In this document: piece by piece, positions 1-9,351 of the stretch | How positions within the stretch are numbered: the first letter of the stretch is position 1 | Layout: every line of letters starts with the position of its first letter | NCBI GenBank assembly: GCA_019636285.1 | Contig: JAHBXV010000001.1 | Span: 272,520 to 336,519 of the forward strand | DNA from: Planctomycetaceae bacterium | GTDB lineage: Bacteria; Planctomycetota; Planctomycetia; Planctomycetales; Planctomycetaceae | Direction of reading: 5' to 3' | DNA length: 64,000 nt | The notes under the pieces: model-generated | Databases searched by the model: none | Told to the model about the DNA's origin: nothing | What the model saw: only the letters and a program-made list of their open reading frames with translations | Position numbers and translations under genes: made by a program

Positions 1-306
1 GATCTTCGTTTGTCCGCCGATCTTATCGGTGGCAATCACCATTCCCGTTTCGTCGGGCAACGTGAAGTCCCGGAGACTATAAGTCCACTCCTGCAGCGTA
101 TAGACGTCGGCCAGATACTCGAACGCCTTATCAGGCGGACAATCGACGTAGGTCTCGACCGTGCAGAATTCCCCGTACACTTCGTCATGGGGATAGACCG
201 CATGAGTCATCTCCATGGCGAGCGCCGTCATGTCTTCCTTCGAACAGTTTTCGATGCGATGAACGCCGGGCAGCGCGTCAATCTCCGAACAGACCGAAAC
301 TGACAT
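1..306 (-). CDS. SRPBCC (START-like) domain protein, 3' end outside window
   Basis: The minus strand is open from an ATG at 306 to the window edge, giving 102 residues without a stop. A GAGAAGG ribosome site precedes the ATG. From about residue 50 the protein reads VETYVDCPPDKAFEYLADV, then a Trp (LQEW) and an aspartate-rich strand. This is the usual N-terminal strand and helix of the SRPBCC/polyketide-cyclase fold, which binds hydrophobic ligands in a deep pocket. The first 45 residues form an acidic lead without a signal peptide, so a cytoplasmic location is likely. The C-terminal half and the downstream genes lie outside the window, so the ligand cannot be guessed. Fold assignment is by motif reading only. 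Confidence 0.7.
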   Translation of the reverse strand, partial: MSVSVCSEIDALPGVHRIENCSKEDMTALAMEMTHAVYPHDEVYGEFCTVETYVDCPPDKAFEYLADVYTLQEWTYSLRDFTLPDETGMVIATDKIGGQTKI

Positions 307-838
307 GACGGGCCTTCTCTCGAACAGGACTCTCTTGGAGGGCTTCCGGCGAGAGGGAAGAGTTTGCTCTCGGAAACTCGTACAGACTCGCCGTCGACAT
401 CGAAACGATCACGGCAAACAACAAGCACTTCTCGGAGCAGCGAGTTCGACTAATTACTCCGCGCACGACAATTGTTCAATTGCCTTGCGCCGAAATTCTT
501 GAGAACTCGAACAAACTTCATCGGGTGCAGGCGCCCACTTAACGCCGCTTCTCAAAACGACTCGTAGGCGAAATCGCTAGCCCTTACGTGATTTCGCGTA
601 CAGAATTCATAGCAGATTCCCGGCGGCTAACTGGTATAAACACCACCACCGCTCGGCAACGCGACGTATTTGCCCAGGAAATGGGCACGACTGACTGCAG
701 GACTTCTAGCTGCAAAGGCGACAGACGCTGCATCCGCCACGTGCCGGCAATCGCGCGTCCGACAATAGCGGTCGGATTTCGAATGATGGGAACACAAGGC
801 TTCCCGTATCTCGTCGGGTCGCTTGATGACTCCCCCGA
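307..838. other. Intergenic, 532 bp, no gene recognised
   Basis: The region lies between the start of the SRPBCC gene and the stop of the enolase-superfamily gene. Open frames on both strands are short, lack a ribosome site and give Arg/Ser-rich translations resembling no family I know. I saw no tRNA cloverleaf, strong hairpin or repeat. The promoter of the SRPBCC gene should lie in the left part. Confidence 0.5.
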
Positions 839-1960
839 TCACGCGTATCGCAACAGCTCAATAGTATCCCAATCGACATTGAGCCCCAGTCCGGGACCAT
901 CAGGCACTGTCACAAAGCCCGGGGATTGAGAGAGGGCCGGAGTCGTCGCGTGGCGCGTCTGAAAAATCGGACCAATGATATCGGCTCCGTAACGCTCGAC
1001 CTGGATGTTGGGAATCGCCACCGAGGCATGCGCCATCGCCGCCGATCCGACATCCCACTCCAGATTGCTCCCAATCGCGCAATGCACGCCCGCTGCCTCC
1101 GCGAGCTGGGCGATCGTCTGCGTATTGACTAGCCCGCCGTTCTTGCCGGGATAAACGCTGATGATGTCGGCTGCTCTCAGTTCGAGGCAGCGCAGAGCAT
1201 CCTGGACCGTGAAAACTGACTCATCGGCCATGACTGGCAGACGAATTCGTCGTCGAACCTCCGCGAGACCTTCCAGGTCCAGCCGATGAACAGGCTGCTC
1301 CACGAAGGCAATGCCATAATCTTCCAGTGGCCCGGCCGCGCGGATCGCATCATTGACCGTCCAACCTCCGTTCGCATCGACAGTCAGGCGAATGTCGCTC
1401 CCCACCGCTTCGCGAACCACGCGAATGCGTTCCAGATCGTACGCGAGCGGATCATGCCCGACCTTCAACTTCAGAGTTCGAAAGCCCTCGGCAACCATGC
1501 GTTTCGCGACATCGGCCGACTCGGCTGGTCCCACCGGCATAATGGGAAACCGCAGCGGCAAGTTCGTGTCGCGAGCTGCCCCACCAAGAAGCTGGTAGAC
1601 GGGCGTTCGCAGGTGCTTTCCCACTAGGTCAAAGAGGGCCATCTCGAGGCCCGCCTTCGCGAACGGATTGGCAAAGGTCTTGGCAAGTCGATCCATGCAC
1701 GCCCGAAGCCGACGCGGATCTTCGCCGATCAACCGCGGCGCCAGATGGCTGTCAATCAGTGCCTTCGCACCCAAACAGGTTTCGCCGCTCCAGTCCGGCG
1801 ACGCCGTCACTTCCCCCACGCCGGTCTCGTCGCCATCCGTCGCGATCACCACCAGCAAGATCTGCGATGTGAACCGGAACCCCTTGGCGTCGCGCACGGT
1901 CCCCACGCCGCGATCGACCGGGATCTGAATCGGAATGGTGTCGATGTGGGTAATCCGCAT
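839..1960 (-). CDS. Enolase-superfamily enzyme, muconate lactonizing / dipeptide epimerase type
   Basis: The 373-residue protein has the full two-domain enolase-superfamily layout. An alpha/beta capping domain spans about residues 1-125 and a TIM barrel follows. The catalytic residues of the MLE subgroup are visible. They are the KxK pair K164/K166 (LKLKVG), the metal ligands D195 (DANGGW), E221 (FVEQP) and D246 (MADES), and the opposite general base K273 (YPGKNGG). Members abstract the alpha proton of a carboxylate in Mg-dependent epimerisation, cycloisomerisation or dehydration. The presence of both KxK and the distal Lys favours cycloisomerase, N-succinylamino acid racemase or dipeptide epimerase chemistry over mandelate racemase, which uses a His. 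No pathway partner is adjacent, so the substrate is unknown. The Kelch gene lies upstream on the same strand with a 62-bp gap. Confidence 0.88.
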   Translation of the reverse strand: MRITHIDTIPIQIPVDRGVGTVRDAKGFRFTSQILLVVIATDGDETGVGEVTASPDWSGETCLGAKALIDSHLAPRLIGEDPRRLRACMDRLAKTFANPFAKAGLEMALFDLVGKHLRTPVYQLLGGAARDTNLPLRFPIMPVGPAESADVAKRMVAEGFRTLKLKVGHDPLAYDLERIRVVREAVGSDIRLTVDANGGWTVNDAIRAAGPLEDYGIAFVEQPVHRLDLEGLAEVRRRIRLPVMADESVFTVQDALRCLELRAADIISVYPGKNGGLVNTQTIAQLAEAAGVHCAIGSNLEWDVGSAAMAHASVAIPNIQVERYGADIIGPIFQTRHATTPALSQSPGFVTVPDGPGLGLNVDWDTIELLRYA

Positions 1961-2022
1961 GCGCGAGTGTCCTCAGTCCCGTGAGACTCAGCCCAGACGA
2001 CGCCAAAATGCAAAGACCGCGA

Positions 2023-3078
2023 TTAACGTTTCTTCAGCTTCCACACATCCGGCTGCATGTTGTTCCCCGCGATCATCCAGAGGTTGCCATCATGCACGAT
2101 CAGGCTCGCCGCGTGTCGCGGCCGCCACGGAGTGTTCGTAAGTTCCGTCCAGTCGCGCCCGTTTGGCGAATACCACACATCGTTCCGGTTTCCGCCGTTC
2201 TGGTGGTAACCCTCCATCACCCACAGCTTGCCATCCCACGCGGCCACGTCGTGGTATTGCCGGGGATGCCAGGGAGCGGCGGCCGTCTCTTCGGTCCACG
2301 TCACGCCATCTTCGCTGGACCAGACATCGTTGAAGAAGAGCCGTGAGGGCGTTGTCGGCGTATCATACGTTCCGCCCCCCAGAATCCAGATGCGTCCATT
2401 CATCACAGCCGCGCCGCCGATCATGCCCCGAGGCGACCAGTAGGGTTCCCGGGGTTTGACTTCCTCCCAGTCCTTCCCGTTCGTGGACGTCCAGATGTCG
2501 CGGTAGAACTTCTCCGGCGCGCCTGGGGCAAAGCCCGGCATCGTCTGCCCGCCAATCACCCATAACTTGTCGCGATGCACCACCGTGTAGTGCAAGACGC
2601 GCGGCGCCCACGGCGGTTCCGTCCCTTTGCTGACGAACTCCCACGTCTTCCCGTCGGTCGAACTCCAGACATCGTTTTGATAGTGATGCTGGTTCGCATC
2701 GCCGCCAACGATCCACATCCGGTCCTTGAAGACTGCATAGCCAGCCGTATGGCGGCCTTCCCAATCGGCTGTCGCGTCGAATGTCGCGTCCGTGAACGAG
2801 TTGGGTTTCACCAGCGTCCAGTCGAGACCATTCGCACTCGACCAGACTTCATTGTTACAGATGCGCGGGAAGAACTTGCGATCGGCGGGATTCGGGTTCC
2901 ACCCACCCAGCAGCCACATCTGACCGCGATAGCTGACAATCCCGGCCCCATCGCGCGGAGCGAAGGGTGCCGTCAGCGTCACGAGTTCCCACTCGTAGGG
3001 AGGCTCATCCCCGCGAACCGAATCTTCCAGGGAGCCAAACAAGACGGCTGCCATCATCATCAGCCACGCGATTCGCAT
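2023..3078 (-). CDS. Secreted six-bladed Kelch-type propeller protein
   Basis: An AAGGG ribosome site precedes the ATG. The first 23 residues form a signal peptide (MRIAWLMMMAAVLFG core). Six evenly spaced strand repeats follow, each with an aromatic plus Gly motif: MWLLGGW, MWIVGGD, LWVIGGQ, IWILGGG, LWVMEGY and LWMIAGN. Between them recur VWSS-x-DG-x-W stretches, giving one blade about every 50 residues. This is a Kelch / galactose-oxidase-like beta propeller and occupies the whole mature protein. No catalytic domain is present, so it is probably an extracytoplasmic binding or scaffold protein. The nearest genes (MLE-type enzyme, peptidase T) give no firm functional clue. Confidence 0.82.
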   Translation of the reverse strand: MRIAWLMMMAAVLFGSLEDSVRGDEPPYEWELVTLTAPFAPRDGAGIVSYRGQMWLLGGWNPNPADRKFFPRICNNEVWSSANGLDWTLVKPNSFTDATFDATADWEGRHTAGYAVFKDRMWIVGGDANQHHYQNDVWSSTDGKTWEFVSKGTEPPWAPRVLHYTVVHRDKLWVIGGQTMPGFAPGAPEKFYRDIWTSTNGKDWEEVKPREPYWSPRGMIGGAAVMNGRIWILGGGTYDTPTTPSRLFFNDVWSSEDGVTWTEETAAAPWHPRQYHDVAAWDGKLWVMEGYHQNGGNRNDVWYSPNGRDWTELTNTPWRPRHAASLIVHDGNLWMIAGNNMQPDVWKLKKR

Positions 3079-3187
3079 GCGGTCGGCCCTTCGCTCGATG
3101 GGGAAGAACGAAAATCACGTCGCTGTGATGATCCCGTTTTCCCGGTTCCATCGCGAGCGATGTCGACCGGAATTTCGCGAGCCGCGG

Positions 3188-4435
3188 TCAGTCGGCCGCG
3201 GAACCGGCCTTCGCCCATTCCTGGGCGAGTTGCACCAGCACCCGCGCGGCGGCCTCCATTTCATCCAGGCTGGCCCATTCCAGCGGCGAATGCGGATTAT
3301 GTTGGCCCGTCGAAAGGTTGGGGGTGGGCAGCCCCTTTTCCGTCAGCAGCGATCCATCAGTTCCGCCGCGAATGATTCCCAATTTGGGCTCCACGCCCAG
3401 CGCCCGATAGGCGGCCACGGCACACGAAACCGCGCGCGGTTCCTTCGCCAGACCTTCCCGCATGTTGCGATACTGACGGCGGATCTGAATCTCGATCCGC
3501 GCTCGCGGATGTTCGGCTCGCAGCGGCGCGGCGATTGCTTCCAGTAATTTGGCCTGCTCGTCGAGGGCAGCCGTCTCGAAATCGCGCAAAATCAGTCGGG
3601 CCGACGCCTCCGCGACTCCCCCTTCCACGTGGTAGGGATGAATGAAACCGGCACGCCCATCGGTTGTTTCGGGCGAAAGCGTCGCAGTCGGAAGCCTCGC
3701 CAGAAACGCACTCAAGATCCGCACGGCATTGACCATGGAGTCCTTGCCGATCGACGGATGCGTGTTGATCCCCCGCACCGTCACCACGGCCTGGTCGGCC
3801 GAGAACGTCTCCAGATCGATTTCACCCTGTCCGCCGCCGTCGAGGGTGTAGGCCGCTATCGCTCCCAGTTCGCCAAGATCCAGATGATCGGTCCCGCGTC
3901 CGATTTCTTCGTCGCAGGTGAAGCAGAGCCGAATGGGACCATGCTGGAGAGAGCGATTCGCCAGCAATTGCGCAGCGGCTTCCATGATGGCCGCAACTCC
4001 GGCCTTGTCGTCGGCTCCCAGCAATGTCGTCCCATCGGTCGTGATGAGCGTATGTCCGATCACCGTTCGCAATTCGGGAAACACATCGGGATCGAGCACC
4101 CGCGAAGGATCGCCCGGCAAGACCAGTTTCTCACCCTGGTAGTTCGCATGGATGACCGGTTTGACATGCGAGGAATTGAATTCAGGAGACGTGTCGACAT
4201 GGGCCACCCATGCGGTTGTGGGCACGTGATGCGGGACGGTCGCTGGGACGGTCGCCATCACGACCCCGGCCGGCGATAGGGACACATCCACGCAGCCCAT
4301 CGCCCGGCATTCCTCGGCCAGCATCCGCGACAGCACAAGCTGTTTCTCGGTGCTCGGAACCGACGAACTGGTTTCATCGGCTTGCGTATCAAGGCGAACA
4401 TAACGCAGAAATCGGTCCAACAGCGGCGATGTCAT
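3188..4435 (-). CDS. pepT: Peptidase T (tripeptide aminopeptidase), M20B
   Basis: The 415-residue length is normal for PepT, a cytoplasmic di-zinc exopeptidase that removes the N-terminal residue of tripeptides. The metal-site residues are all visible. They are H79 with D81 (AHVDTS), D142 (GADDKAG), the catalytic/metal pair E176-E177 (CDEEIGRG), D199 (TLDGG) and the C-terminal His in QHNPHSP near residue 388. The dimerisation lid inserts after about residue 210 (NTHPSIGKDSMVNA), as in the family. No signal peptide is present. An intact set of ligands makes this a confident call. PepT is favoured over other M20 members because of the TCDEEIGRG and GGTDGS signatures. Confidence 0.93.
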   Translation of the reverse strand: MTSPLLDRFLRYVRLDTQADETSSSVPSTEKQLVLSRMLAEECRAMGCVDVSLSPAGVVMATVPATVPHHVPTTAWVAHVDTSPEFNSSHVKPVIHANYQGEKLVLPGDPSRVLDPDVFPELRTVIGHTLITTDGTTLLGADDKAGVAAIMEAAAQLLANRSLQHGPIRLCFTCDEEIGRGTDHLDLGELGAIAAYTLDGGGQGEIDLETFSADQAVVTVRGINTHPSIGKDSMVNAVRILSAFLARLPTATLSPETTDGRAGFIHPYHVEGGVAEASARLILRDFETAALDEQAKLLEAIAAPLRAEHPRARIEIQIRRQYRNMREGLAKEPRAVSCAVAAYRALGVEPKLGIIRGGTDGSLLTEKGLPTPNLSTGQHNPHSPLEWASLDEMEAAARVLVQLAQEWAKAGSAAD

Positions 4436-4542
4436 TCAGGCAGATTTCCCGATGAAAAGATGGTTGGCCCTGGCGAAATCCGTGGGACTGGCATTCGCGT
4501 TTCGAGTCACGATCGTCCTGGACGGTTCGTTCCCGTGGGCCG

Positions 4543-6336
4543 TTAATGGGTCGTGATTCGACTGGCTTTGTGTTTCACGTCAGGAAGACCTTGCTCGCCC
4601 GCCGGGCGGCGCCCGAAGACCACGACGCACAGATCGTCCCGCTGGGTACTGGAGCCACAGTAGCTTTCCACTTCCTCCACCAGCGACGAAACAATGTTCT
4701 GTGCATTCGTGGGCGCGGTTCGCAGGAAATCCATCAGCCGCTGCCGCCCGAAAATCTGCATCTTTTCGTTCATCGCCTCGGTGACACCGTCGGTATAGAG
4801 CAGCAGCGTGTCGTTCTCCCGCAGAGGGTATTCGATCTCCTGAAACTGCTGATCGGTCGCGATCCCGAGCGGCATCCCGGACTCGGCTTGACCGATGTAA
4901 TCCACCGATCCGTCCGCGTGACGCAAGAGCGGTGGGAGATGGCCGGCGTTGACGAGGCGGATCGTGTGCCGGACGGGGTCGAGGACGATCATCGCCAGCG
5001 TCACGAACCGATAGCCCAGCCCGCTGGTCCCCATGTCGTAATTCAGGCTGCTCAGTGCTCCAGCCACCGTCGCCTGACTCAACAGGTGGAACCGGGCCGC
5101 CGCGTGCAGCCGCGCCATCAACAGGGCCGCCGAAACACCTTTACCGGCCACGTCGCCAATCGCGATCGCGATCTCACCGCTCGGAAGGCGGACATAGTCA
5201 AAGTAGTCGCCTCCCACGCGATTGGCGGCTTCGTAGTAATCGGCGAACTGGTATCCGCTCACTTCGGGGGGTTTGCTTGGCAGAAACCCCAGTTGGACCT
5301 GCATCGCGAATTCAAGGTCGCGTTCGACCTCGCGCTGCTTGAGCAGCGATTCGTGCAGCGTCGCGTTCTCGATCGCCAGCGCCCCCTGCGTGATGACGCT
5401 TGCCAGCAGTTCCAGATCGTCCTTCGTGAACTGCTGGTCCAGGTTCCGCGTGCTGATCTGGACGACGCCTAGCGATTCCCCAACCTGGTTGATGAGCGGC
5501 GCGCACATGACCGAACGAATCTGCAGCGCGGCGACGCTCTCACTGCTCTCGAACCGCTGGTCCTGCCGCGCGTCCGCACTCAGAATTGCCGTTCCCCCTT
5601 CCATCGCCTGCCGGACGATCGTCTGGCTGATGGTGGGAGCTTTCGTTTCGTCGGTACGTCCGACTGCCGATCGAATTTCCAGCCGCTCGGTCGCTGGATC
5701 GCGCAGCAGTACGAACGCGGTGTCTGCGGCCGGGAAGACCTTCAACAGCGCGTTCAGCATCACGGGAAGCAGGTCGTCCAGCTTCAACATGCGGCCGACG
5801 GCGTTCCCGATCTCCAGAATCGCCCGTAGCTTCACCTCGGGCTGGGCATTCAGGCGGATTCCGGTCGACGAGCGGGCCTCGAGCGTCCCCAGAATCGACG
5901 ACCCCGAGGGGCTTCCCACATCGACCAGCGGCGAACGCAGAAACTGACCGCCGAGAACTTCGTCGACGTCGACCGTTTCCCGAATTCGGCGGTTGCCGAC
6001 GTGCGTGACGCCGACCGATCCCCGAACCGGCGACGCAACCTTGGTCGGACGCAGCAGGAATTCAAACGTGTAGTCGCAGAGTTTGACTTCGTCCCCGTCG
6101 TTCAATTCGACGCGGCCGGAAATCGTATCGCCGTTGATCTGCGTCCCGTTGCGGCTGCGCAGATCCTCGATGAAATAGTTGCCGTGGCTTTCCAGAATCT
6201 GGGCGTGATGCCGGCTGACGGAGGCATTGTCCAGAACGATTTGGCAATTGGGGTGTCGACCCAGAACGGTCCGCTCCCCGTGAAGCTCCAGGAGCTGCCC
6301 CGTCGTATTGCCGCGGATCACCTTGAGAACCGCCAT
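4543..6336 (-). CDS. FHA-GAF-PP2C (SpoIIE/RsbU-type) phosphatase
   Basis: The frame can be opened 34 codons earlier. I place the start at the ATG at 6336 because GGGGGTGG precedes it and the FHA domain begins at once. The resulting protein has 597 residues. FHA spans about 1-97 with GRHPNC, SVSRHHA and DLRSRNGTQ, the phosphothreonine-binding loops. A GAF domain spans about 165-330 and is followed by a short helical linker (VERDLEFAMQVQLGFLP), the usual lead-in to an RsbU-type PP2C. The phosphatase, about 360-590, keeps its metal aspartates (VGGDYFDY, IGDVAGKGVSAAL, LLYTDGVTEA). It probably dephosphorylates an anti-sigma antagonist or similar Ser/Thr target when GAF binds a ligand or FHA binds a phosphoprotein. 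No anti-sigma or STAS partner is adjacent. Confidence 0.9.
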   Translation of the reverse strand: MAVLKVIRGNTTGQLLELHGERTVLGRHPNCQIVLDNASVSRHHAQILESHGNYFIEDLRSRNGTQINGDTISGRVELNDGDEVKLCDYTFEFLLRPTKVASPVRGSVGVTHVGNRRIRETVDVDEVLGGQFLRSPLVDVGSPSGSSILGTLEARSSTGIRLNAQPEVKLRAILEIGNAVGRMLKLDDLLPVMLNALLKVFPAADTAFVLLRDPATERLEIRSAVGRTDETKAPTISQTIVRQAMEGGTAILSADARQDQRFESSESVAALQIRSVMCAPLINQVGESLGVVQISTRNLDQQFTKDDLELLASVITQGALAIENATLHESLLKQREVERDLEFAMQVQLGFLPSKPPEVSGYQFADYYEAANRVGGDYFDYVRLPSGEIAIAIGDVAGKGVSAALLMARLHAAARFHLLSQATVAGALSSLNYDMGTSGLGYRFVTLAMIVLDPVRHTIRLVNAGHLPPLLRHADGSVDYIGQAESGMPLGIATDQQFQEIEYPLRENDTLLLYTDGVTEAMNEKMQIFGRQRLMDFLRTAPTNAQNIVSSLVEEVESYCGSSTQRDDLCVVVFGRRPAGEQGLPDVKHKASRITTH

Positions 6337-6641
6337 CACCACCCCCAGCCGCGCCGAACCCCCACCGTCAGAGTCTATCGGAGCCGATTCGCCACCGCCA
6401 CAAGTCGCGACGACCAGCTCGCCGAACGCTCCCGTCAAGCGAAATCAGAAAAAATAGCCAATCAGGACAATGTGAGGCGTTTGGGGTGATTTTCGGTTCC
6501 GAGAACTTCCAAGAAAGTTACCCGGCAAAGTTGCCGGAACCAGAAAAGATCGCCAACGTGGTGCGGTCTACAGGTCGGGCCCCACCGGTAGACCTTGAAC
6601 GGAATTGGTGCCAACCCATGGACGAATAGGCAAATCTACTG
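6337..6641. other. Divergent promoter region with two perfect or near-perfect hairpins
   Basis: This 305-bp gap separates the divergent phosphatase and thioredoxin genes and must carry both promoters. Two inverted repeats stand out. CCGGCAA-AG-TTGCCGG at 6522-6537 is a perfect 7-bp arm pair. GGTCTACAGGT with ACCGGTAGACC at 6565-6594 has 11-bp arms, one mismatch and an 8-base loop. Neither is followed by a T-run, so they look more like operators or RNA structures than terminators. Confidence 0.5.
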
Positions 6642-7223
6642 ATGCGTTTGACCTCACTTTCAGTGCTCACCTTTGTTTCCCTGACCCTTCCCGTAACCTT
6701 CTCGTTCATGGCCCGAGCTGACGAGCCAACTCAAACGAGCGATCAAGTCGCCCTGGTCGAAGATGAATTGGGGATGTCCCCCTTCCAACTGATTCATGCA
6801 GTCGAAGAGACGCCAGCCGTCAATGCGCCGATCGCCCTCCCGGAAGGAACGCAATGGCTGGTCTTCCAAACCGACTGGTGCGGACCCTGCCGCGCCGCGA
6901 AAGCCGACTTCGTGGGCTGGATGCAGGCCAGTGGCTGGCAGGTTGACGAATCGGAATTAGCGCACGTTCGTCTGGTCAATGGCGACCGCAATCCTCAACT
7001 GGTGGCGGCGTACCGAGTCTCGGCTTATCCGACGTTTGTCCTCATTCAGCAGGGCAAGGAAATCGAACGGTACTCGCCTTATCCCGGTCGCTGGACGCTC
7101 GCCAAAAATTACATCGCGGCCGTGGAGCGATCGCGCACGCGAACCATGATGAGCTGGGTGGCCCCCGTGTGGGGTTGGCTGACCACGGCCCGGGAATCAC
7201 GGACCCCGACGCCCGCGAGCTGA
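6642..7223 (+). CDS. Secreted thioredoxin-like protein with CGPC active site
   Basis: The 193-residue protein has a clear signal peptide with predicted cleavage after ARA at residue 26. A thioredoxin fold follows from about residue 60. The active site is WCGPC (C80, C83) in the order strand-WCGPC-helix, and the cis-proline strand AYPTFVLIQQG follows near residue 129. CGPC is the reducing thioredoxin signature rather than the CPHC of DsbA oxidases. It probably acts outside the inner membrane as a reductant or thiol-quality-control protein. Its stop is 50 bp from the convergent stop of the TolC-like gene. The start has only a weak AGGC ribosome site, but the signal peptide begins correctly there. 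Confidence 0.85.
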   Translation: MRLTSLSVLTFVSLTLPVTFSFMARADEPTQTSDQVALVEDELGMSPFQLIHAVEETPAVNAPIALPEGTQWLVFQTDWCGPCRAAKADFVGWMQASGWQVDESELAHVRLVNGDRNPQLVAAYRVSAYPTFVLIQQGKEIERYSPYPGRWTLAKNYIAAVERSRTRTMMSWVAPVWGWLTTARESRTPTPAS

Positions 7224-7272
7224 TTCGGTCGTTCGGACCGCGAATCGGGCTTGCCGACTCGCCCGTCGCCGA

Positions 7273-9351
7273 TCAGGGCAATTCAGCCGGCTGGCCGGTC
7301 GCATTGAACGGCTGGCCAGTCGTGTTGGATGGCCCGCTCTCGGATGCTGGCTCGTTCGGAACTTCGAGGGTAAGTTCCGGAGTCACCGGGAGCGGCGGAC
7401 CAACGGGCGAACTCTGCTCGTAGACGCCCTGGCTGACCGGAACCGGCGCGCGTCCCGGCGGGTCGTGCGGACCTGGCGGACGGCGAATCTGCTCGCGATT
7501 CCACGCGTCGATATACGCCTTTGTCGGCGACGGACCTTCCGCGAGCTGAACGCCGCAGTAGTCCAGAAGCGTCCCTTTTTCGAACTGCAAATTCTTCAGC
7601 GACAACTGGTACTCGACCAGCGCCCGGTAGTAGGCCGTGTCGGCCTCCGCCAGTCGTCGCTGGGCTTCGAGCACCAGGTCGAGCGGAGCATTGTCGGCGT
7701 CATAAGCGGCCTGGGAAGCCTGCACTTGTTCCGCCGCCGCGATGCGCCGATTCAAGCCGATTTCGAGCGACTGGTACGCGCGGTCGACTTCGGCGACCGC
7801 GTTGCTGAGATCATGAACGACGCTCCGTTCCTGCTCGGCCAACATCGCCCGCTCGCGTGTCAGCATCAGTTCGGCGTTCCGCACCCCCGCATAGGCTTTC
7901 CGGAAGCCAATCGGCATGCTGAACTCCATGCCGAGCTGCCACTCCTGGAAATCTCCCGAGAACAGGTCGCCATACGCGTTGTTGAAACGCCCTTCGCGAC
8001 CGTCCGGCATGAGATCCTTGCCGAAGCCTCGGAATCGATACCGGGCCACGGCGTCGAGTTGGGGCAGGAGGAAGTTCTTCGCGGCTTCGTACTCGAGTTC
8101 CCGCTGTTTAATCATCCACTTCTGACGGCGCAACTCGACCCGACGCGTCAGCGCCTCGGTCAGCGTCACTTCCCAGTCGAGCGCGTACTGCACGGGAACC
8201 GGTTCATCGGCCGGACGAATCATCCGGTTGTCGGAAATCGGCAGTCCAATTAACAGACGTAGCCGACGCTCGGTGACCAGCACGCCCCCTGTCCCGCGAA
8301 ATGTTCCGCCCGAGGATCCGTTATTGGTGCGCGTGCCATCGATCAGCCGTCCCTGCAAGGCCGACTGAACGTCTTCTTCAAAGCGGTAGTACTGCTCGCG
8401 CGCCTGCGCCTCTTTCTCGGCTTCGCCGCCACGCCGTCCTTCCGCGTAAAGGGCCTGAATGCGTCGCCAGGTCTCCAACGCCGCGTCGCGAGCGCGAATC
8501 TTCGCGTCCAGATCGCGATACGCGAAGTAGAGATCCCAATAGGCATTCTCCACGTCGCTGACGAAATTCCGCACGCCGACCTCGAATTCGGTGAGGCCGA
8601 CATCGGTCTTCAACCGCGCCAGGACCACGCCGCCGTACTGTCCGGGAACCGCGTTGGGGCCGGCAATCCGGTTGAAGTTCGTCCCGCCTCCCTGCAACAG
8701 CGGGTGCCGGGCTTCCAGATCAAACCACGTCGTCCAGGCACTCGGGAACTGATTACCGGGTGCATTGTTGTTGTCGTAGGCAGTGTAGTTCTTGAGGGCG
8801 AACTGACTGCCCGTCGCCGATCGCTTCGCCAATTGCGATTCGTAAACGTGGAAATCCTGTTCCAGCAGACGCGTTCCACCGCCGAAGAAGACGTTGTTGA
8901 GCGCCCGATCGTTTCGCTCGAACGATGCCGTCGTGCTGAACGACGCATCGAACGCCGACAGCGCGGCTTCCACCCCGACTCGGGGATCCGATTCCACGAT
9001 TGCCGGATCGTTCTCGGTGCGAACCCCTTCCGGTGCCCGTAGCACCAGCCCACCCAGATCGCGAAGTACCGGCGAATTGGCAAGCGCCAATTGCATTGTG
9101 TCGTCGAGTGTCAGCTCAAGGTATTCCGTCGGATCTGCGGACAAGACCGAGCGAGGCGATTCCAGCGATAGCAGATCAGGATTCGCGGGCGTAGGTCCGT
9201 CGGGATACTCAATCTTGCGCGTCAGTTGCTGGTAATGGACATGGTCGAGACTATCGGACAGGTGCGGCGTGCCGGCGTAACGGAGACAGCCCGACAAGAG
9301 CAGGCTCCCCGTCGCCAGTTTCCAGACCCGTGACGGCTTGCCAGTCGCCAT
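7273..9351 (-). CDS. TolC-family outer-membrane efflux lipoprotein
   Basis: The frame can start at a GTG (9366), but the ATG at 9351 gives a normal lipoprotein signal with lipobox LLLSGC about 22 residues in. The protein of about 692 residues shows the repeated OEP architecture: long helices with the motif YWDLYFAYRDLDAK, and a second half with LSNAVAEVDRAYQSLEIGLNRRI and RRLAEADTAYYRALVEYQLSLKNLQFEKGTLLDYCGV. It is longer than a classical TolC because of extra loops at about 60-230 and a Pro-rich C-terminal tail. It should form the outer-membrane duct of an efflux or type I export system. The divergent neighbour encodes a HlyD-like adaptor, its most likely partner. No ABC or RND pump gene is adjacent. 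Confidence 0.87.
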   Translation of the reverse strand: MATGKPSRVWKLATGSLLLSGCLRYAGTPHLSDSLDHVHYQQLTRKIEYPDGPTPANPDLLSLESPRSVLSADPTEYLELTLDDTMQLALANSPVLRDLGGLVLRAPEGVRTENDPAIVESDPRVGVEAALSAFDASFSTTASFERNDRALNNVFFGGGTRLLEQDFHVYESQLAKRSATGSQFALKNYTAYDNNNAPGNQFPSAWTTWFDLEARHPLLQGGGTNFNRIAGPNAVPGQYGGVVLARLKTDVGLTEFEVGVRNFVSDVENAYWDLYFAYRDLDAKIRARDAALETWRRIQALYAEGRRGGEAEKEAQAREQYYRFEEDVQSALQGRLIDGTRTNNGSSGGTFRGTGGVLVTERRLRLLIGLPISDNRMIRPADEPVPVQYALDWEVTLTEALTRRVELRRQKWMIKQRELEYEAAKNFLLPQLDAVARYRFRGFGKDLMPDGREGRFNNAYGDLFSGDFQEWQLGMEFSMPIGFRKAYAGVRNAELMLTRERAMLAEQERSVVHDLSNAVAEVDRAYQSLEIGLNRRIAAAEQVQASQAAYDADNAPLDLVLEAQRRLAEADTAYYRALVEYQLSLKNLQFEKGTLLDYCGVQLAEGPSPTKAYIDAWNREQIRRPPGPHDPPGRAPVPVSQGVYEQSSPVGPPLPVTPELTLEVPNEPASESGPSNTTGQPFNATGQPAELP

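Noticed and set aside
588..929. Frame in the 307-838 gap extending into the enolase-superfamily gene
   Set aside because: It overlaps the conserved 3' end of a confident gene on the opposite strand and has no ribosome site.
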